Positions 1 to 8,021 of a stretch of 64,000 nucleotides of DNA are shown here, one piece after another. Every line of letters starts with the position of its first letter. Positions within the stretch are counted from its first letter, which is position 1. The stretch covers positions 186,001-250,000 of the forward strand of contig NZ_JAGIZA010000001.1 in assembly GCF_017813365.1 (NCBI RefSeq), written 5' to 3'. Both the position numbers and the translations under genes were made by a program. The notes under the pieces are model-generated. The model had not been told where the DNA came from and did not search any database. It was given only the letters and a program-made list of their open reading frames with translations. The stretch is from Roseomonas indoligenes. GTDB taxonomy: Bacteria; Pseudomonadota; Alphaproteobacteria; Acetobacterales; Acetobacteraceae.

Positions 1-228
1 GATGGCCTCCGCCACCGCGTCCTGCTCCCCTCGCGCCCGGACGCGCACGGCCCAGTTCAGCCCGGCCTGGACCGCCGCGCGCGTGCCCACCGCGATGCCG
101 AAGCCCAGGGCCGGGTTCGCCGTGGCCGTGCCGGCCGCGACACCCGCCGCCGCGCTCGTCAGGTCCGTGGCGAGGCCGCAGCCGGAGAGCGGCACCAGCA
201 CCAGGAAGGGCAGGGCAAGGCGCCGCAT
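1..228 (-). CDS. putative lipoprotein (partial, runs off left edge)
   Basis: Only the N-terminal 76 codons are inside the window; the gene continues to the left. The protein starts MRRLALPFLVLVPLSGCG, a lipoprotein signal peptide with lipobox LSGC, so export and lipidation are expected. The mature part is Ala/Gly-rich (AAAGVAAGTATANPALGFGIAVGTRAAVQAGLNW) and resembles the first half of the neighbouring lipoprotein at 228-776, which suggests a tandem duplication. The ATG overlaps the stop of that upstream gene by one base (TGATG), so the two are probably co-translated. Function not recognised. Confidence 0.7.
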   Translation of the reverse strand, partial: MRRLALPFLVLVPLSGCGLATDLTSAAAGVAAGTATANPALGFGIAVGTRAAVQAGLNWAVRVRARGEQDAVAEAI

Positions 229-776
229 CACTGCAGGCTGCCCCAGCGCTCGGTGGCCGGTTCCGCGGAGGCCCAGCGCCAGTTGGCGCCGTCCTGGCAG
301 ACATAGGCGGTGTAGAAGCCGCGCTGCGGCTGTTCCTCCGGCCGGGTGGTGGCATCCACGGAGAAGACGATCTCCTTGCAGCGGATCGTCCCGGCCTCGA
401 TCAGGCGGACCACCGTCACCTCGCCGCGCTCGTCCGGCTCGATCGGCACGCCGTGCTCGATGGACCAGGGGGCAACGCCGCCCACCGGCAGCGGGCCCGC
501 CGCCTGCGCCACGCGGGTCTGCGCCTCCCCATGGGCGCGCCGCTGGGCGTAGTGCAGCCCGGCCCGCACCCCCGCCTGCACGCCCAGGCCGATGCCGGTC
601 GTGACGGTGGCACTGGCGCCGATGGCGTCCGAGATGGCGGCAGCGCCCAGGCCGGCACCGGCGGCCGAGGTCTCGCCCAGCAACTCGGAGCAGGCGGGCA
701 GGGTGAGGCCGAGAAGGGCGAGGAGGAGGTAAGGGGCGCCCCGGGCGCGGGGTGGCCTTCGGCTGTGCTGCGACAT
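228..776 (-). CDS. putative lipoprotein, 182 aa
   Basis: The start ATG at 776 gives an n-region with several Arg, a hydrophobic stretch and the lipobox LPAC at about residues 26-29, so this is a predicted lipoprotein. The mature region begins with a Gly/Ala-rich amphipathic stretch (residues ~38-75) like that of the next gene downstream, then a C-terminal domain of ~80 residues with two Cys (TIRCKEI and AYVCQDG) and a WRWASAEPA tail. I do not recognise the family. It sits 29 bases downstream of the IalB-like gene on the same strand, and its stop overlaps the start of the next lipoprotein. Envelope-associated role is inference only. Confidence 0.75.
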   Translation of the reverse strand: MSQHSRRPPRARGAPYLLLALLGLTLPACSELLGETSAAGAGLGAAAISDAIGASATVTTGIGLGVQAGVRAGLHYAQRRAHGEAQTRVAQAAGPLPVGGVAPWSIEHGVPIEPDERGEVTVVRLIEAGTIRCKEIVFSVDATTRPEEQPQRGFYTAYVCQDGANWRWASAEPATERWGSLQ

Positions 777-805
777 GCTTTTCTGGTGCGTCCTTCCCGG
801 GTGGG

Positions 806-1462
806 TCACGGTGTGATGAGGGGGCCGATGACGGCCATGAAGCGGGAGAGCATCTCCCGCAGATCCGGCAGGCCGGAGGGCGGTGGGGGCGGGGCGGCCC
901 CTTCCGGCTGGCGTGCCCGGAACCGGGCCAGCGCCTCGGCCGTGCCGGACAGGGGGAACTCGACCGGCTCCTTCATCGCCTGCGGTTCCGGCACCAGCAG
1001 CCCGTCGATCCGGACGAGGACGCGGGTGGCCCCCGGAAGCTCTGCGGCGGCACGGGCCAGGTCGCCCTCCCGCGGGGCGCAGACGAGGGAGCGTCCCTCC
1101 AGCCCGCAGGGCATGTCGAAGAGGCGATTGGGCGGGAATCGAAGCTGGGCGGTGCCCGTCAGCGCCAGCAGCCCGCGCCCGGCGCCTTCCAGCGAGAGGT
1201 CCCGGGCGGTGACCACCGGCACCAGCTTCCCGCCCCGGTCCGCCACCTCCAGCGCCAGGGCCGCGAGACCGGCCGAAGCGGGCGAGACGGGCTGGCGGTT
1301 GAGCATCCGGCACTCCGACCGATCCGTCATGCGGTCCACGGAGCAGGAGAGGAGCCAGGAGCCGACCGATTCGGTGCCGCCGCCGGAACCACTCCCCTGG
1401 GAGAGGGCCGGGCCAAGGGGTGGCAGCACGAGCAGGAGCAGGAGGGCGACAAGCCGCGTCAT
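806..1462 (-). CDS. secreted IalB-like protein, 218 aa
   Basis: The ATG at 1462 is followed by a classical signal peptide (MTRLVALLLLLVLPP, cleavage likely after GPALS). The mature protein has the layout of invasion-associated locus B (IalB) proteins: an early segment SWLLSCSVD with paired Cys further on (SECRML, DMPCGLEG, LVCAPR), a pattern fitting two disulfides, and beta-rich sequence. The C-terminus has a proline run (PPPPPSG) and a helix. IalB-family proteins are periplasmic or outer-membrane-associated and of poorly defined function. The frame stays open upstream to 1783, but that part is antisense to the aldo/keto reductase and lacks protein-like composition, so the internal ATG was chosen. 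The assignment is by motif resemblance and is moderate. Confidence 0.65.
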   Translation of the reverse strand: MTRLVALLLLLVLPPLGPALSQGSGSGGGTESVGSWLLSCSVDRMTDRSECRMLNRQPVSPASAGLAALALEVADRGGKLVPVVTARDLSLEGAGRGLLALTGTAQLRFPPNRLFDMPCGLEGRSLVCAPREGDLARAAAELPGATRVLVRIDGLLVPEPQAMKEPVEFPLSGTAEALARFRARQPEGAAPPPPPSGLPDLREMLSRFMAVIGPLITP

Positions 1463-1535
1463 CCCCACCACATTCGCACGGGCGCGCCCGCCGCGCGGCG
1501 CGCGATCGCGTGACAGGTGACAGGGAAGCCGCAGC

Positions 1536-2381
1536 ATGACCGCGAAGCCACAGCGAACCGCTCGCCTGCCGGACGGGACGGAGGTACCGGTGCTCGGCCA
1601 GGGCACCTGGCACATGGGCGAGCGCGGGAGCGACCGGCGGGCGGAGGCGGATGCGCTGCGACTCGGCCTGGACCTTGGCATGACCCTCATCGACACCGCG
1701 GAGATGTACGCGGACGGCGGCGCGGAGGAGGTCGTGCGGGACGCGGTGGCCGGGCGGCGGGAGGAGGCCTTCATCGTCAGCAAGGTCTATCCCCAGAACG
1801 CCTCCCGCGCCCGCATGGCCCGCAGCTGCGATGCCAGCCTTCGCCGGATGGGGGTGGAGACGATCGACCTCTATCTGCTGCACTGGCGCGGCGGCGTGCC
1901 GTTGGCGGAGACGGTGGAGGCCTTCGGGCGCCTCGTGGAGGCGGGGAAGATTCGCCGCTGGGGCGTCTCCAACCTCGACCTGGACGATCTGGAGGAGTTG
2001 GGCGCCGCCCTGCCGGACTGCGCCACGGACCAGGTTCTCTACAACCTGGAGGCCCGAGGGCCGGAATACGACCTGCTGCCCTTCTGCCGGGACCACGGGA
2101 TGCCGGTGATGGCCTATTCTCCCGTGGGGCAGGGCGGGCGGCTGCTGCGGAATGCGGCCCTGCGGGATGTGGCCGCGCGCCACGGCACCGGTCCGGCGGC
2201 GATCGCGCTCGCCTTCACCCTGCGGCAGGAGGGGATCATCGCCATTCCGAAAGCCGCCGCTTCCGACCATGTCCGCCAGAACGCGGCGGCGCGGGACATT
2301 GTGCTGACGGAGGAGGACCTGCGCGCCCTGGACGCCGCCTTCCCGCCACCCCGGCGCAAGCAGGCTCTGGCGATGCTCTAG
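1536..2381 (+). CDS. aldo/keto reductase, 281 aa
   Basis: NAD(P)H-dependent reductase of the AKR superfamily, acting in the cytoplasm on an unidentified carbonyl. All four catalytic residues are visible: Asp53 and Tyr58 in LIDTAEMYADG, Lys83 in VSKVYP and His116 in LLHW. The C-terminal cofactor segment is also typical (IAIPKAAASDHVRQN). Length is normal for the family (270-330 aa). The gene is transcribed divergently from the IalB-like gene with 73 bases between starts, and its stop overlaps by 4 bases the stop of the convergent receiver-domain gene. The closest named relatives would be the YeaE/DkgA-type reductases; substrate cannot be inferred. Confidence 0.92.
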   Translation: MTAKPQRTARLPDGTEVPVLGQGTWHMGERGSDRRAEADALRLGLDLGMTLIDTAEMYADGGAEEVVRDAVAGRREEAFIVSKVYPQNASRARMARSCDASLRRMGVETIDLYLLHWRGGVPLAETVEAFGRLVEAGKIRRWGVSNLDLDDLEELGAALPDCATDQVLYNLEARGPEYDLLPFCRDHGMPVMAYSPVGQGGRLLRNAALRDVAARHGTGPAAIALAFTLRQEGIIAIPKAAASDHVRQNAAARDIVLTEEDLRALDAAFPPPRRKQALAML

Positions 2382-2773
2382 GCTTCGTCGGAAGGCGGGT
2401 TCACGCCGAGGCTCCGCATTGCATCCACCAACTCCCGCGTGCGGAAGGGCTTGCGGAGGAAGCGCTCATTGGGGCCGAAGTTGCGGGCGTTGCCGTGGGC
2501 CGGGCGGCCGGTGAGGTAGATCACCGGCAACTCGGGGTGCTTCTCCTGAGCGACCTTCGCCGTATCGAACCCGTTTGGGCCGGGTCCGAGGTCGATATCC
2601 GTCAGCAGAAGGCTGCACCCCGCGCTGGAGTCGAGATGCGCCAGCGCGATATCGGCAGTGGCGGCAGGGCGCACGGCGAAGCCCTCCGCCTCGATGATGT
2701 CGGTCAGGACATCCCGGACGAGGTCGTCGTCTTCCAGCACAACCACGTCGAACATCGGTCCAGTCCTGGCCAT
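2378..2773 (-). CDS. single-domain response regulator (CheY-like receiver), 131 aa
   Basis: The protein is one receiver domain with no output domain. The acidic cluster LEDDD is near the N-terminus, the phospho-acceptor Asp is in LLTDIDLG, the switch Thr is in IYLTGRP, and the conserved Lys is in FLRKPFR. Proteins of this kind act through protein partners or as phosphate sinks. No histidine kinase is adjacent. The alpha5 end SLGVNPPSDEA is short. Start: a GTG at 2776 immediately precedes the ATG at 2773; I prefer the ATG, which lies behind a GAGGGCGG purine stretch. It converges with the aldo/keto reductase with a 4-base overlap. It might serve the chemosensory kinases at 14-25 kb, but that is speculation. 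Confidence 0.85.
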   Translation of the reverse strand: MARTGPMFDVVVLEDDDLVRDVLTDIIEAEGFAVRPAATADIALAHLDSSAGCSLLLTDIDLGPGPNGFDTAKVAQEKHPELPVIYLTGRPAHGNARNFGPNERFLRKPFRTRELVDAMRSLGVNPPSDEA

Positions 2774-2835
2774 CACCCGCCCTCTTCAACGCACCTAACG
2801 TCGCGGGGGTGAAAGTGTTGGGCCCGATAGAACGC

Positions 2836-3633
2836 TCAGACGGCCATAGTGGCAACCGAGCCACCGTCCACGCGGTAGTTCGCACCGTTGACGAAGCTCG
2901 CCCGTTCCGAGCAGAGCAACGCGATCACCGACGCCACCTCCTCCACGCGCCCGCGGCGGTGCAGCTCCAGCGTCGGACGCTCCTCCTTCAGGAAGGACTG
3001 CACGGCCTCCTCGAAGGACGTGCCGCGCTCCTTCGCGCGCTTCTCCATCATGGCGTCTGTCATCGGCGTCTCGATATAGGCGGGGGAAACGCTGTTCACG
3101 AGTACGCCCTGGCGCGCATAGGTCTTGGACAGGCCCTTGGTGAGGTTGAGGATCGCGGCCTTTGCCGCGCAGTAGGGCAGCTCGTCCGGATAGGGCTGCA
3201 CCGCATCCTCGGAGCCGATCAGCACCACGCGCCCCCAGCCCTGCTCCACCATGCCAGGGATCAGGGCGCGGCAGACGCGAACGGCGGAGAGGAAATCCAC
3301 CTCCAGCGCCGTCCTCCAGTCCTCATCTGTCAACGTGTGGAAGACGCCCGTCGGTCCGGTGATCCCGGCGGCGTTCACCAGGATGCCCACGGGCCCGAAG
3401 GCCTCACGCGCCGCGAGCGCCAGGGCCTCCACCTCGGCGGGCTTCGTCAGGTCGGCGGCCACGGCCTTCACCGCGCCGTCCAGCCCGGCGGCGGCCTTCT
3501 CCAGCGCACCGGCATCCTTGTCGGACAGCACGACCTTCGCGCCCTCGGCGAGGAGGAACCGCGCCGTCTCCAGCCCGATCCCGGAATCGCCGCCCGTGAC
3601 GACCGCCACGCGGTCCTTGATGCCGAGGTCCAT
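2836..3633 (-). CDS. SDR-family NAD(P)-dependent oxidoreductase, 265 aa
   Basis: Classical short-chain dehydrogenase/reductase. The cofactor motif TGGDSGIG is at residues 13-20, NAAG at 87-90, catalytic Ser141 (LIGSEDA), and the YxxxK pair Tyr154/Lys158 (PYCAAK). Asp38-Lys39-Asp40 after beta2 (VLSDKD) suggests NAD(H) preference. The C-terminus has the usual FVNGANYRVDGGS substrate-loop ending. Length is typical of classical SDRs. Divergent from the aspartate dehydrogenase gene with a 112-base gap. Substrate unknown; the neighbours (aspartate dehydrogenase, D-2-hydroxyacid dehydrogenase) hint at amino- or hydroxy-acid metabolism, which is only a suggestion. Confidence 0.93.
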   Translation of the reverse strand: MDLGIKDRVAVVTGGDSGIGLETARFLLAEGAKVVLSDKDAGALEKAAAGLDGAVKAVAADLTKPAEVEALALAAREAFGPVGILVNAAGITGPTGVFHTLTDEDWRTALEVDFLSAVRVCRALIPGMVEQGWGRVVLIGSEDAVQPYPDELPYCAAKAAILNLTKGLSKTYARQGVLVNSVSPAYIETPMTDAMMEKRAKERGTSFEEAVQSFLKEERPTLELHRRGRVEEVASVIALLCSERASFVNGANYRVDGGSVATMAV

Positions 3634-3745
3634 GTGCGCCGACTCCTTCCCGCGTTATGTCGGGTGCTGGACGCGGCCGCGGACGCATGGTTTCCGAGCG
3701 CGGCGGTCGGGCATTCTCACGAATCGCGTGACACGAGGACAGGCC

Positions 3746-4564
3746 ATGAGCAACAGACCCCCCCTTCGCATCGCCGTCGCCGGCCTGGGCGCGGTCGGCA
3801 TGGCCGTGGTCGCCGCGCTGGAGAAGGGGCTGCCGGGCTGCGCGCTGGCCGCCGTCTCCGCACGCGATATCGGGGCCGCGAAGGCCCGCCTCTCCGCCGC
3901 CACGTCGCGCGACGTTCTCGTGGTGCCGGTGGAAGCGCTGGAGCCGCTGGCCGACATCGTGGTTGAGGCCGCCCCCGCCGCCCTGCTGCCTGCCATCGCC
4001 GAGCCCTTCCTGCGCGCCGGCAAGGGCGTGGTGGTGCTGAGCGCGGGCGCGCTGCTGCGGGCGGAGCACCTGCTGGAGCTGGCGAAGGAGCATGGCGGCC
4101 AGATCACCGTGCCCACCGGCGCGCTGATCGGGCTGGACGCGGTGGCGGCCGCGGCGGAAGGCACCATCCACTCCGTGCGGATGGTCACGCGCAAGCCCGT
4201 GCGCGGCCTCGTCGGCGCGCCCTATCTCGTGGAGAACAACATCGCCATCGACGACATCAAGGAACCGCTGCGGATCTTCAAGGGCACGCCGCGCGAGGCG
4301 GCAATCGGCTTCCCTGCGAACCTCAACGTCGCCGTCGCCCTATCGCTCGCCGGCATCGGGCCGGACCGGACGGAGCTGGAGATCTGGGCGGACCCGGCGC
4401 TGACGCGCAACACGCACCGGATCGAGGTGGACGCGGATTCCGCCGCCTTCTCCGTGCAGATCGAGAACATCCCGAGCGAGAACCCGAAGACCGGGCGCAT
4501 CACCGCGCTCTCCGTCGTCGCCTGCCTGCGCAAGATGGGCGCGCCGCTGCGGGTGGGGACCTAG
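3746..4564 (+). CDS. nadX: L-aspartate dehydrogenase, 272 aa
   Basis: NAD(P)-dependent oxidative deamination of L-aspartate to iminoaspartate, which feeds NAD synthesis or runs in reverse as aspartate formation. The N-terminal Rossmann fold shows VAGLGAVGMAV. The C-terminal catalytic domain carries family signatures: VPTGALIGLDAV, RKP, ENNIAIDDI, PANLNVAVALSLAG, NTHRIEV and ENPKTGRIT. Length matches the family (~265-275 aa). The frame is open further upstream, but the ATG at 3746 follows an ACGAGGACAGGCC ribosome-binding region and starts directly at the Rossmann strand. The stop overlaps by 4 bases the stop of the convergent hydrolase. No nadA or nadC is nearby. Confidence 0.88.
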   Translation: MSNRPPLRIAVAGLGAVGMAVVAALEKGLPGCALAAVSARDIGAAKARLSAATSRDVLVVPVEALEPLADIVVEAAPAALLPAIAEPFLRAGKGVVVLSAGALLRAEHLLELAKEHGGQITVPTGALIGLDAVAAAAEGTIHSVRMVTRKPVRGLVGAPYLVENNIAIDDIKEPLRIFKGTPREAAIGFPANLNVAVALSLAGIGPDRTELEIWADPALTRNTHRIEVDADSAAFSVQIENIPSENPKTGRITALSVVACLRKMGAPLRVGT

Positions 4565-5301
4565 CGCAGCCTCTCCCGGATCCACGCGTAGCCGCGGGCG
4601 CGAACCTTCGTGGCGATGCGCGTGGAGAAGTGGATAAAGCCGTGCGGGGATTCGGGGATCAGGTGCATCTCCGCCTCGCCGGCCGCACGCCATCGTTCCG
4701 CCAGTTCCAGCGTGTCGTCCCGCAGCGGATCGAGCGCGCCCACGAACATCAGCGCCGGCGGCAGGTCCTGCAGGTCGGCGTAGAGCGGCGAGAGGTCCGG
4801 TGCGCGGCGCTCCCCGTCGTCCAGTTCCGGGGTGAGGCGGCACAAGGCCTTCCTGAGGTCGCGGCCTGGCAGGACGAGGGTGTCGCGCCCGGCCTCGCGC
4901 AGGCTCTTCGTGCCCGCAAGGTCGTAGACGCCGTAGTGCAGCACGACACCGCGCACGCGCCCCAGCAATTCAGGCCACGCTTTCAGCCGCAGCAGCGTGG
5001 CGACGGCCAGGTGGCCGCCCGCAGATTCGCCGCTCGTCACCACCGGCAGCGCCGCAAATTCCGGCAGCCCGCCGCCCAGCAACCAGCGCGCGGCCGCGAC
5101 GCAGTCCTCGATCACGTCCTGGACGGGCGTGCGGCCGGCAAGCCGGTACTCGACCGACACCACAGCGACGCCGCAGGCGCGGATGATCCCGGCGTTCAGC
5201 CCGTCATCCACGCGGGCATTGCCGATGGCCCAGCCGCCGCCGTGGATGTCGAGCACCACGCCCTTCACCGGGCCGAGGGGGCGCAGGATCCGCACGGGCA
5301 C
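4561..5301 (-). CDS. alpha/beta hydrolase of the HSL/esterase type; true N-terminus probably further upstream
   Basis: Esterase/lipase-like hydrolase. The oxyanion-hole motif HGGGWAIG and the nucleophile elbow SGESAGGH are clear; the acid is likely in GALDPLRDD and the His in ESPHGFIHF. The GTG at 5301 is the first conventional start in this frame, but it leaves only 17 residues before the first core strand, giving 246 aa where relatives are ~310-320. The frame stays open upstream to 5740, and from about 5514 down it reads as convincing protein (EARRLNRKLAWAPRFKIRNR and onward). No ATG, GTG or TTG occurs in frame there. A start at ATT 5512-5514 would give 317 aa. A frameshift or a non-canonical start is therefore likely. 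Confidence 0.82.
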   Translation of the reverse strand: MPVRILRPLGPVKGVVLDIHGGGWAIGNARVDDGLNAGIIRACGVAVVSVEYRLAGRTPVQDVIEDCVAAARWLLGGGLPEFAALPVVTSGESAGGHLAVATLLRLKAWPELLGRVRGVVLHYGVYDLAGTKSLREAGRDTLVLPGRDLRKALCRLTPELDDGERRAPDLSPLYADLQDLPPALMFVGALDPLRDDTLELAERWRAAGEAEMHLIPESPHGFIHFSTRIATKVRARGYAWIRERLR

Positions 5302-5579
5302 GCGAAGCCCGCCCGCCTCCGCGATCCGCTCCTCCAGATGCAGTCCGGCCCGCCGGACCGCCCGGTCGCTGCCGATCTGCGATAGCCGCAGGAGCGACTG
5401 GATGAGGATCTGGTCGAAGCGGTTGCGGATCTTGAAGCGCGGCGCCCAGGCCAGCTTCCGGTTGAGCCGCCGCGCCTCCTCGAGGTCGCCTTCGTCGATG
5501 TCGAGTGCTGGAATGGCGCAGGTCCCGAAAGTATTGCCAAGAGCGGTGGGAACGGCCCGGCCCCGCCCGCGTTTCGCCC

Positions 5580-6524
5580 TTAAGCCACCACGCTCGAGAG
5601 CGGACGCCCCGCGAAGAAGGCTTCCAGATTGTCCAGCACCAGCTGCCGCTGCGCGTTCTGCGCGGAGGCGGCATAGGCAGCGACATGCGGCGTGAGCACG
5701 ACGCTGGGGATGGCGCGCAGCCGTTCCGGCACCTTCGGCTCATCCTCGAACACGTCCAGCGCGGCGCCGGCAATCGCGCGGCGCTCCAGGGCGTCGCACA
5801 GCGCTTCAGTGTCCACCACGCTGCCACGGGAGATGTTCACCACCTCGCCCTCAGGCCCCAGCGCCTCCAGCACGGCGGCGTTCACCGCGTGCCGGTTCTT
5901 CGGCGCCGCGCGCACGGCCACCATCAGCACGTCCGACCAGCGGGCGAGGGAGGCCAGGCTGTCGTGATAGGCGTAGGGCACCCCCTCCGCCACGCGGCGG
6001 TTGTGGTAGGCGATCTCCATTCCGAAGGCGGCCGCCCGGGTGGCGATTCGCCTGCCGATGGCGCCCAGCCCGTAGACACCCAGCCGCCGCCCATAAAGGC
6101 CCGGCACCAGCGGCAGGCGCTCCACCGCGTTGCCAGTCCAGCGTCCCTCCCGGACGTAGCGGTCCCCCTCCGCGATCTTGCGGCCGCTCGCGAGCACGAG
6201 GCCCATGGCGAACTCCGCCACGGCCTCCGCATTGGCCTCCCCCGCATTGGTCACGGCGATGCCGCGTGCGGCGGCGGCCTGCAGGTCCACGCCCTCGAAG
6301 CCCGTGCCGTAGCAGAGGACGAGGCGGAGCCCCGGCAGCGCCCCGATCAGCGCCGCATCGGTCCTGATCCCGCCCAGCGTGATCAGCGCCCGCGCCTCCT
6401 CAGCCCCCGCCGGCACGAAACCGGCCTCGGAGCGCTCCATGGGGCCGAGCAGCGTGTACCGCTCCTCCAGCCGCGCCACGAGCGGCTGGGGCAGGCGCGG
6501 TGCCATCAGGATCACGGGCTTCAA
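5580..6524 (-). CDS. D-isomer-specific 2-hydroxyacid dehydrogenase, 314 aa
   Basis: NAD(P)-dependent 2-hydroxyacid dehydrogenase (glyoxylate/hydroxypyruvate reductase group). It has the split catalytic domain and the inserted Rossmann domain with VYGLGAIGRRI near residue 150. The catalytic triad is present: Arg in NISRGSVVD (R233), Glu in DVFEDEP, and His in TPHVAAY (H280). Start is TTG at 6524 (LKPVILMAPRLPQ), which begins exactly where family members start. The ATG in MAPRL six codons later and the GTG in between are alternatives. The upstream open frame to 7214 is antisense-like Gly/Arg-rich sequence and was rejected. It is immediately upstream of the hydrolase on the same strand and probably co-transcribed with it. 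Confidence 0.9.
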   Translation of the reverse strand: MKPVILMAPRLPQPLVARLEERYTLLGPMERSEAGFVPAGAEEARALITLGGIRTDAALIGALPGLRLVLCYGTGFEGVDLQAAAARGIAVTNAGEANAEAVAEFAMGLVLASGRKIAEGDRYVREGRWTGNAVERLPLVPGLYGRRLGVYGLGAIGRRIATRAAAFGMEIAYHNRRVAEGVPYAYHDSLASLARWSDVLMVAVRAAPKNRHAVNAAVLEALGPEGEVVNISRGSVVDTEALCDALERRAIAGAALDVFEDEPKVPERLRAIPSVVLTPHVAAYAASAQNAQRQLVLDNLEAFFAGRPLSSVVA

Positions 6525-6571
6525 GCAGGCATCTCCCAGGGCATGACGCGGCGCAGCATGCATCCCGGTGG

Positions 6572-8002
6572 CTAGCCCCGGAAGCGCCCGAGGAAGGAAA
6601 CCACCTCCTGCAGGCTCGGCGGGTGCTGCAGCACCGCCCAGCGGTCCTTGAGGAAGGCGAGGTAGGCCTGGCCCAGCGCCGTGGTGATTCCATAGGCCAG
6701 GGCCGCGTTCACGGCCCCGCCCGCCACGGTCCCGATGCCCGGGATGAACTTCAGCAGCGTGCCGAAGCTCCGCGCCGCCACGCGCCCGCCCACCCCCGCG
6801 GCGGCCGGCCCGAGCAGCGCGGCGGCCACGGCCTTCAGCGGCATCTCCTCCGCCGGCGTGCCCATCCGGACCGTCACGTCCACGATCATCTTCGCCTGCA
6901 CGCCGAAGAGCAGCGCGGCGTCGGCGAAGGGGATGGGCGTGGCGGCCAGCGCCGCGGCGACCTTGGCGTGGGCGGCGATGGCGGCCTCCGCCTCCGCGAT
7001 CTTCGGGGCGAGGGCGACGAGATTGGCGGCCGCCGCGGCCGCGCGCCGGCCCTCCGGCAGCGCCTCCACCGTGGCCGACACTAGCGCCTCCAGCCCCCGC
7101 GCCTCCACTCGGGCGCCGCCGGGAAAGAGGCGGGGCGCGGCCACCACGCGTAGCGCGGCCCGCGCCTCCGGGATGAGTTCGCGCACGGCGTCGGTGAGGC
7201 GGTCCTCGCCCCAAGCCTTGGTCAGCACCAGGATCACGGGCACGCCCTGGGCCGCCAGCAGCCGCGCGAGGTCCCGGTCCGCCGGCTCAACCCGCTCCCC
7301 CGCCGCATCGACGCAGAGCCAGGCGAGGTGAAGCCGCTCCTCCTCCGGCAGGGTCGCCAGCCGGGACAGCTCCGCCTCCACCGCCGCCCGCGTTTCCTTG
7401 TAGGCGCCAGGCTCCAGCCCGCGCGTATCGGCCAAGTGCAGGGGCGCGCAGGGGTGGCGGTACCAGGTGGCCACGGTGGAGACCGGCGCGCCTTCCCCCG
7501 TCTCCGCGGCCACGCGGCCGAAGACGGCGTTCACCAGCGTGCTCTTCCCCGCCCCGGACCGCCCGGCCAGCAGCACGTTGCAGCGCTGCATCCCCGCCAT
7601 CCGGTCCTCCACCCCCGGCACGGCGGAAACCGCCTCGTCCAGCAGCGTCGCCCCGCGCCCGAGGAGGCGGCCGACCCAGCTCCCGCGCGCAGGCGCCGGG
7701 CGGGTGAAGCCCCGGGCCACGGGGGAGGTGTCGCCGAGGGCGGAGAGCTTGCGGACCCGCAGCGCCGTCAGCCGGGCATGCAGGGCAGGGGGGGCGTCCG
7801 CGCCCTCCACCAGAAGGGGGCGCAGGGCGCGGGCCAGCGGCAGGGGCTCCGTCTCCGCCAGCCCGGCGGCGGCCGCGATCTCCGCTCGCTCCCGCCCCGT
7901 GCAGAGCAGGAGGAGAGGCAGGGGATCGCCGCCCGCCACGGCCCGGCGGGCATGGTCCAGCGCGATGGCGATCGGGTCCGGCTTGACGGTCCTGCTGAAC
8001 AT
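6572..8002 (-). CDS. dynamin/Era-like GTPase with C-terminal membrane-associated DUF697-like domain, 476 aa
   Basis: The central G domain has P-loop GRSGAGKSTL (residues ~147-156), G3 DTRG and a G4-like TKAW (in place of NKxD), with an LVLTK strand before it. An N-terminal helical region of ~140 residues precedes it, and the C-terminal ~130 residues (PIPFADAALLFGVQAKMIVDV, then Gly/Ala-rich hydrophobic helices) resemble the DUF697 domain of YcjF-type proteins. This architecture suggests a membrane-associated GTPase. The ATG at 8002 is divergent from the membrane-protein gene starting at 8022, with 19 bases between, so regulatory signals must lie inside one of the two genes. A short paralogue lies at 9500-10147. 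Confidence 0.85.
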   Translation of the reverse strand: MFSRTVKPDPIAIALDHARRAVAGGDPLPLLLLCTGRERAEIAAAAGLAETEPLPLARALRPLLVEGADAPPALHARLTALRVRKLSALGDTSPVARGFTRPAPARGSWVGRLLGRGATLLDEAVSAVPGVEDRMAGMQRCNVLLAGRSGAGKSTLVNAVFGRVAAETGEGAPVSTVATWYRHPCAPLHLADTRGLEPGAYKETRAAVEAELSRLATLPEEERLHLAWLCVDAAGERVEPADRDLARLLAAQGVPVILVLTKAWGEDRLTDAVRELIPEARAALRVVAAPRLFPGGARVEARGLEALVSATVEALPEGRRAAAAAANLVALAPKIAEAEAAIAAHAKVAAALAATPIPFADAALLFGVQAKMIVDVTVRMGTPAEEMPLKAVAAALLGPAAAGVGGRVAARSFGTLLKFIPGIGTVAGGAVNAALAYGITTALGQAYLAFLKDRWAVLQHPPSLQEVVSFLGRFRG

Positions 8003-8021
8003 CGGGAGGAGTCTGCCCGGC

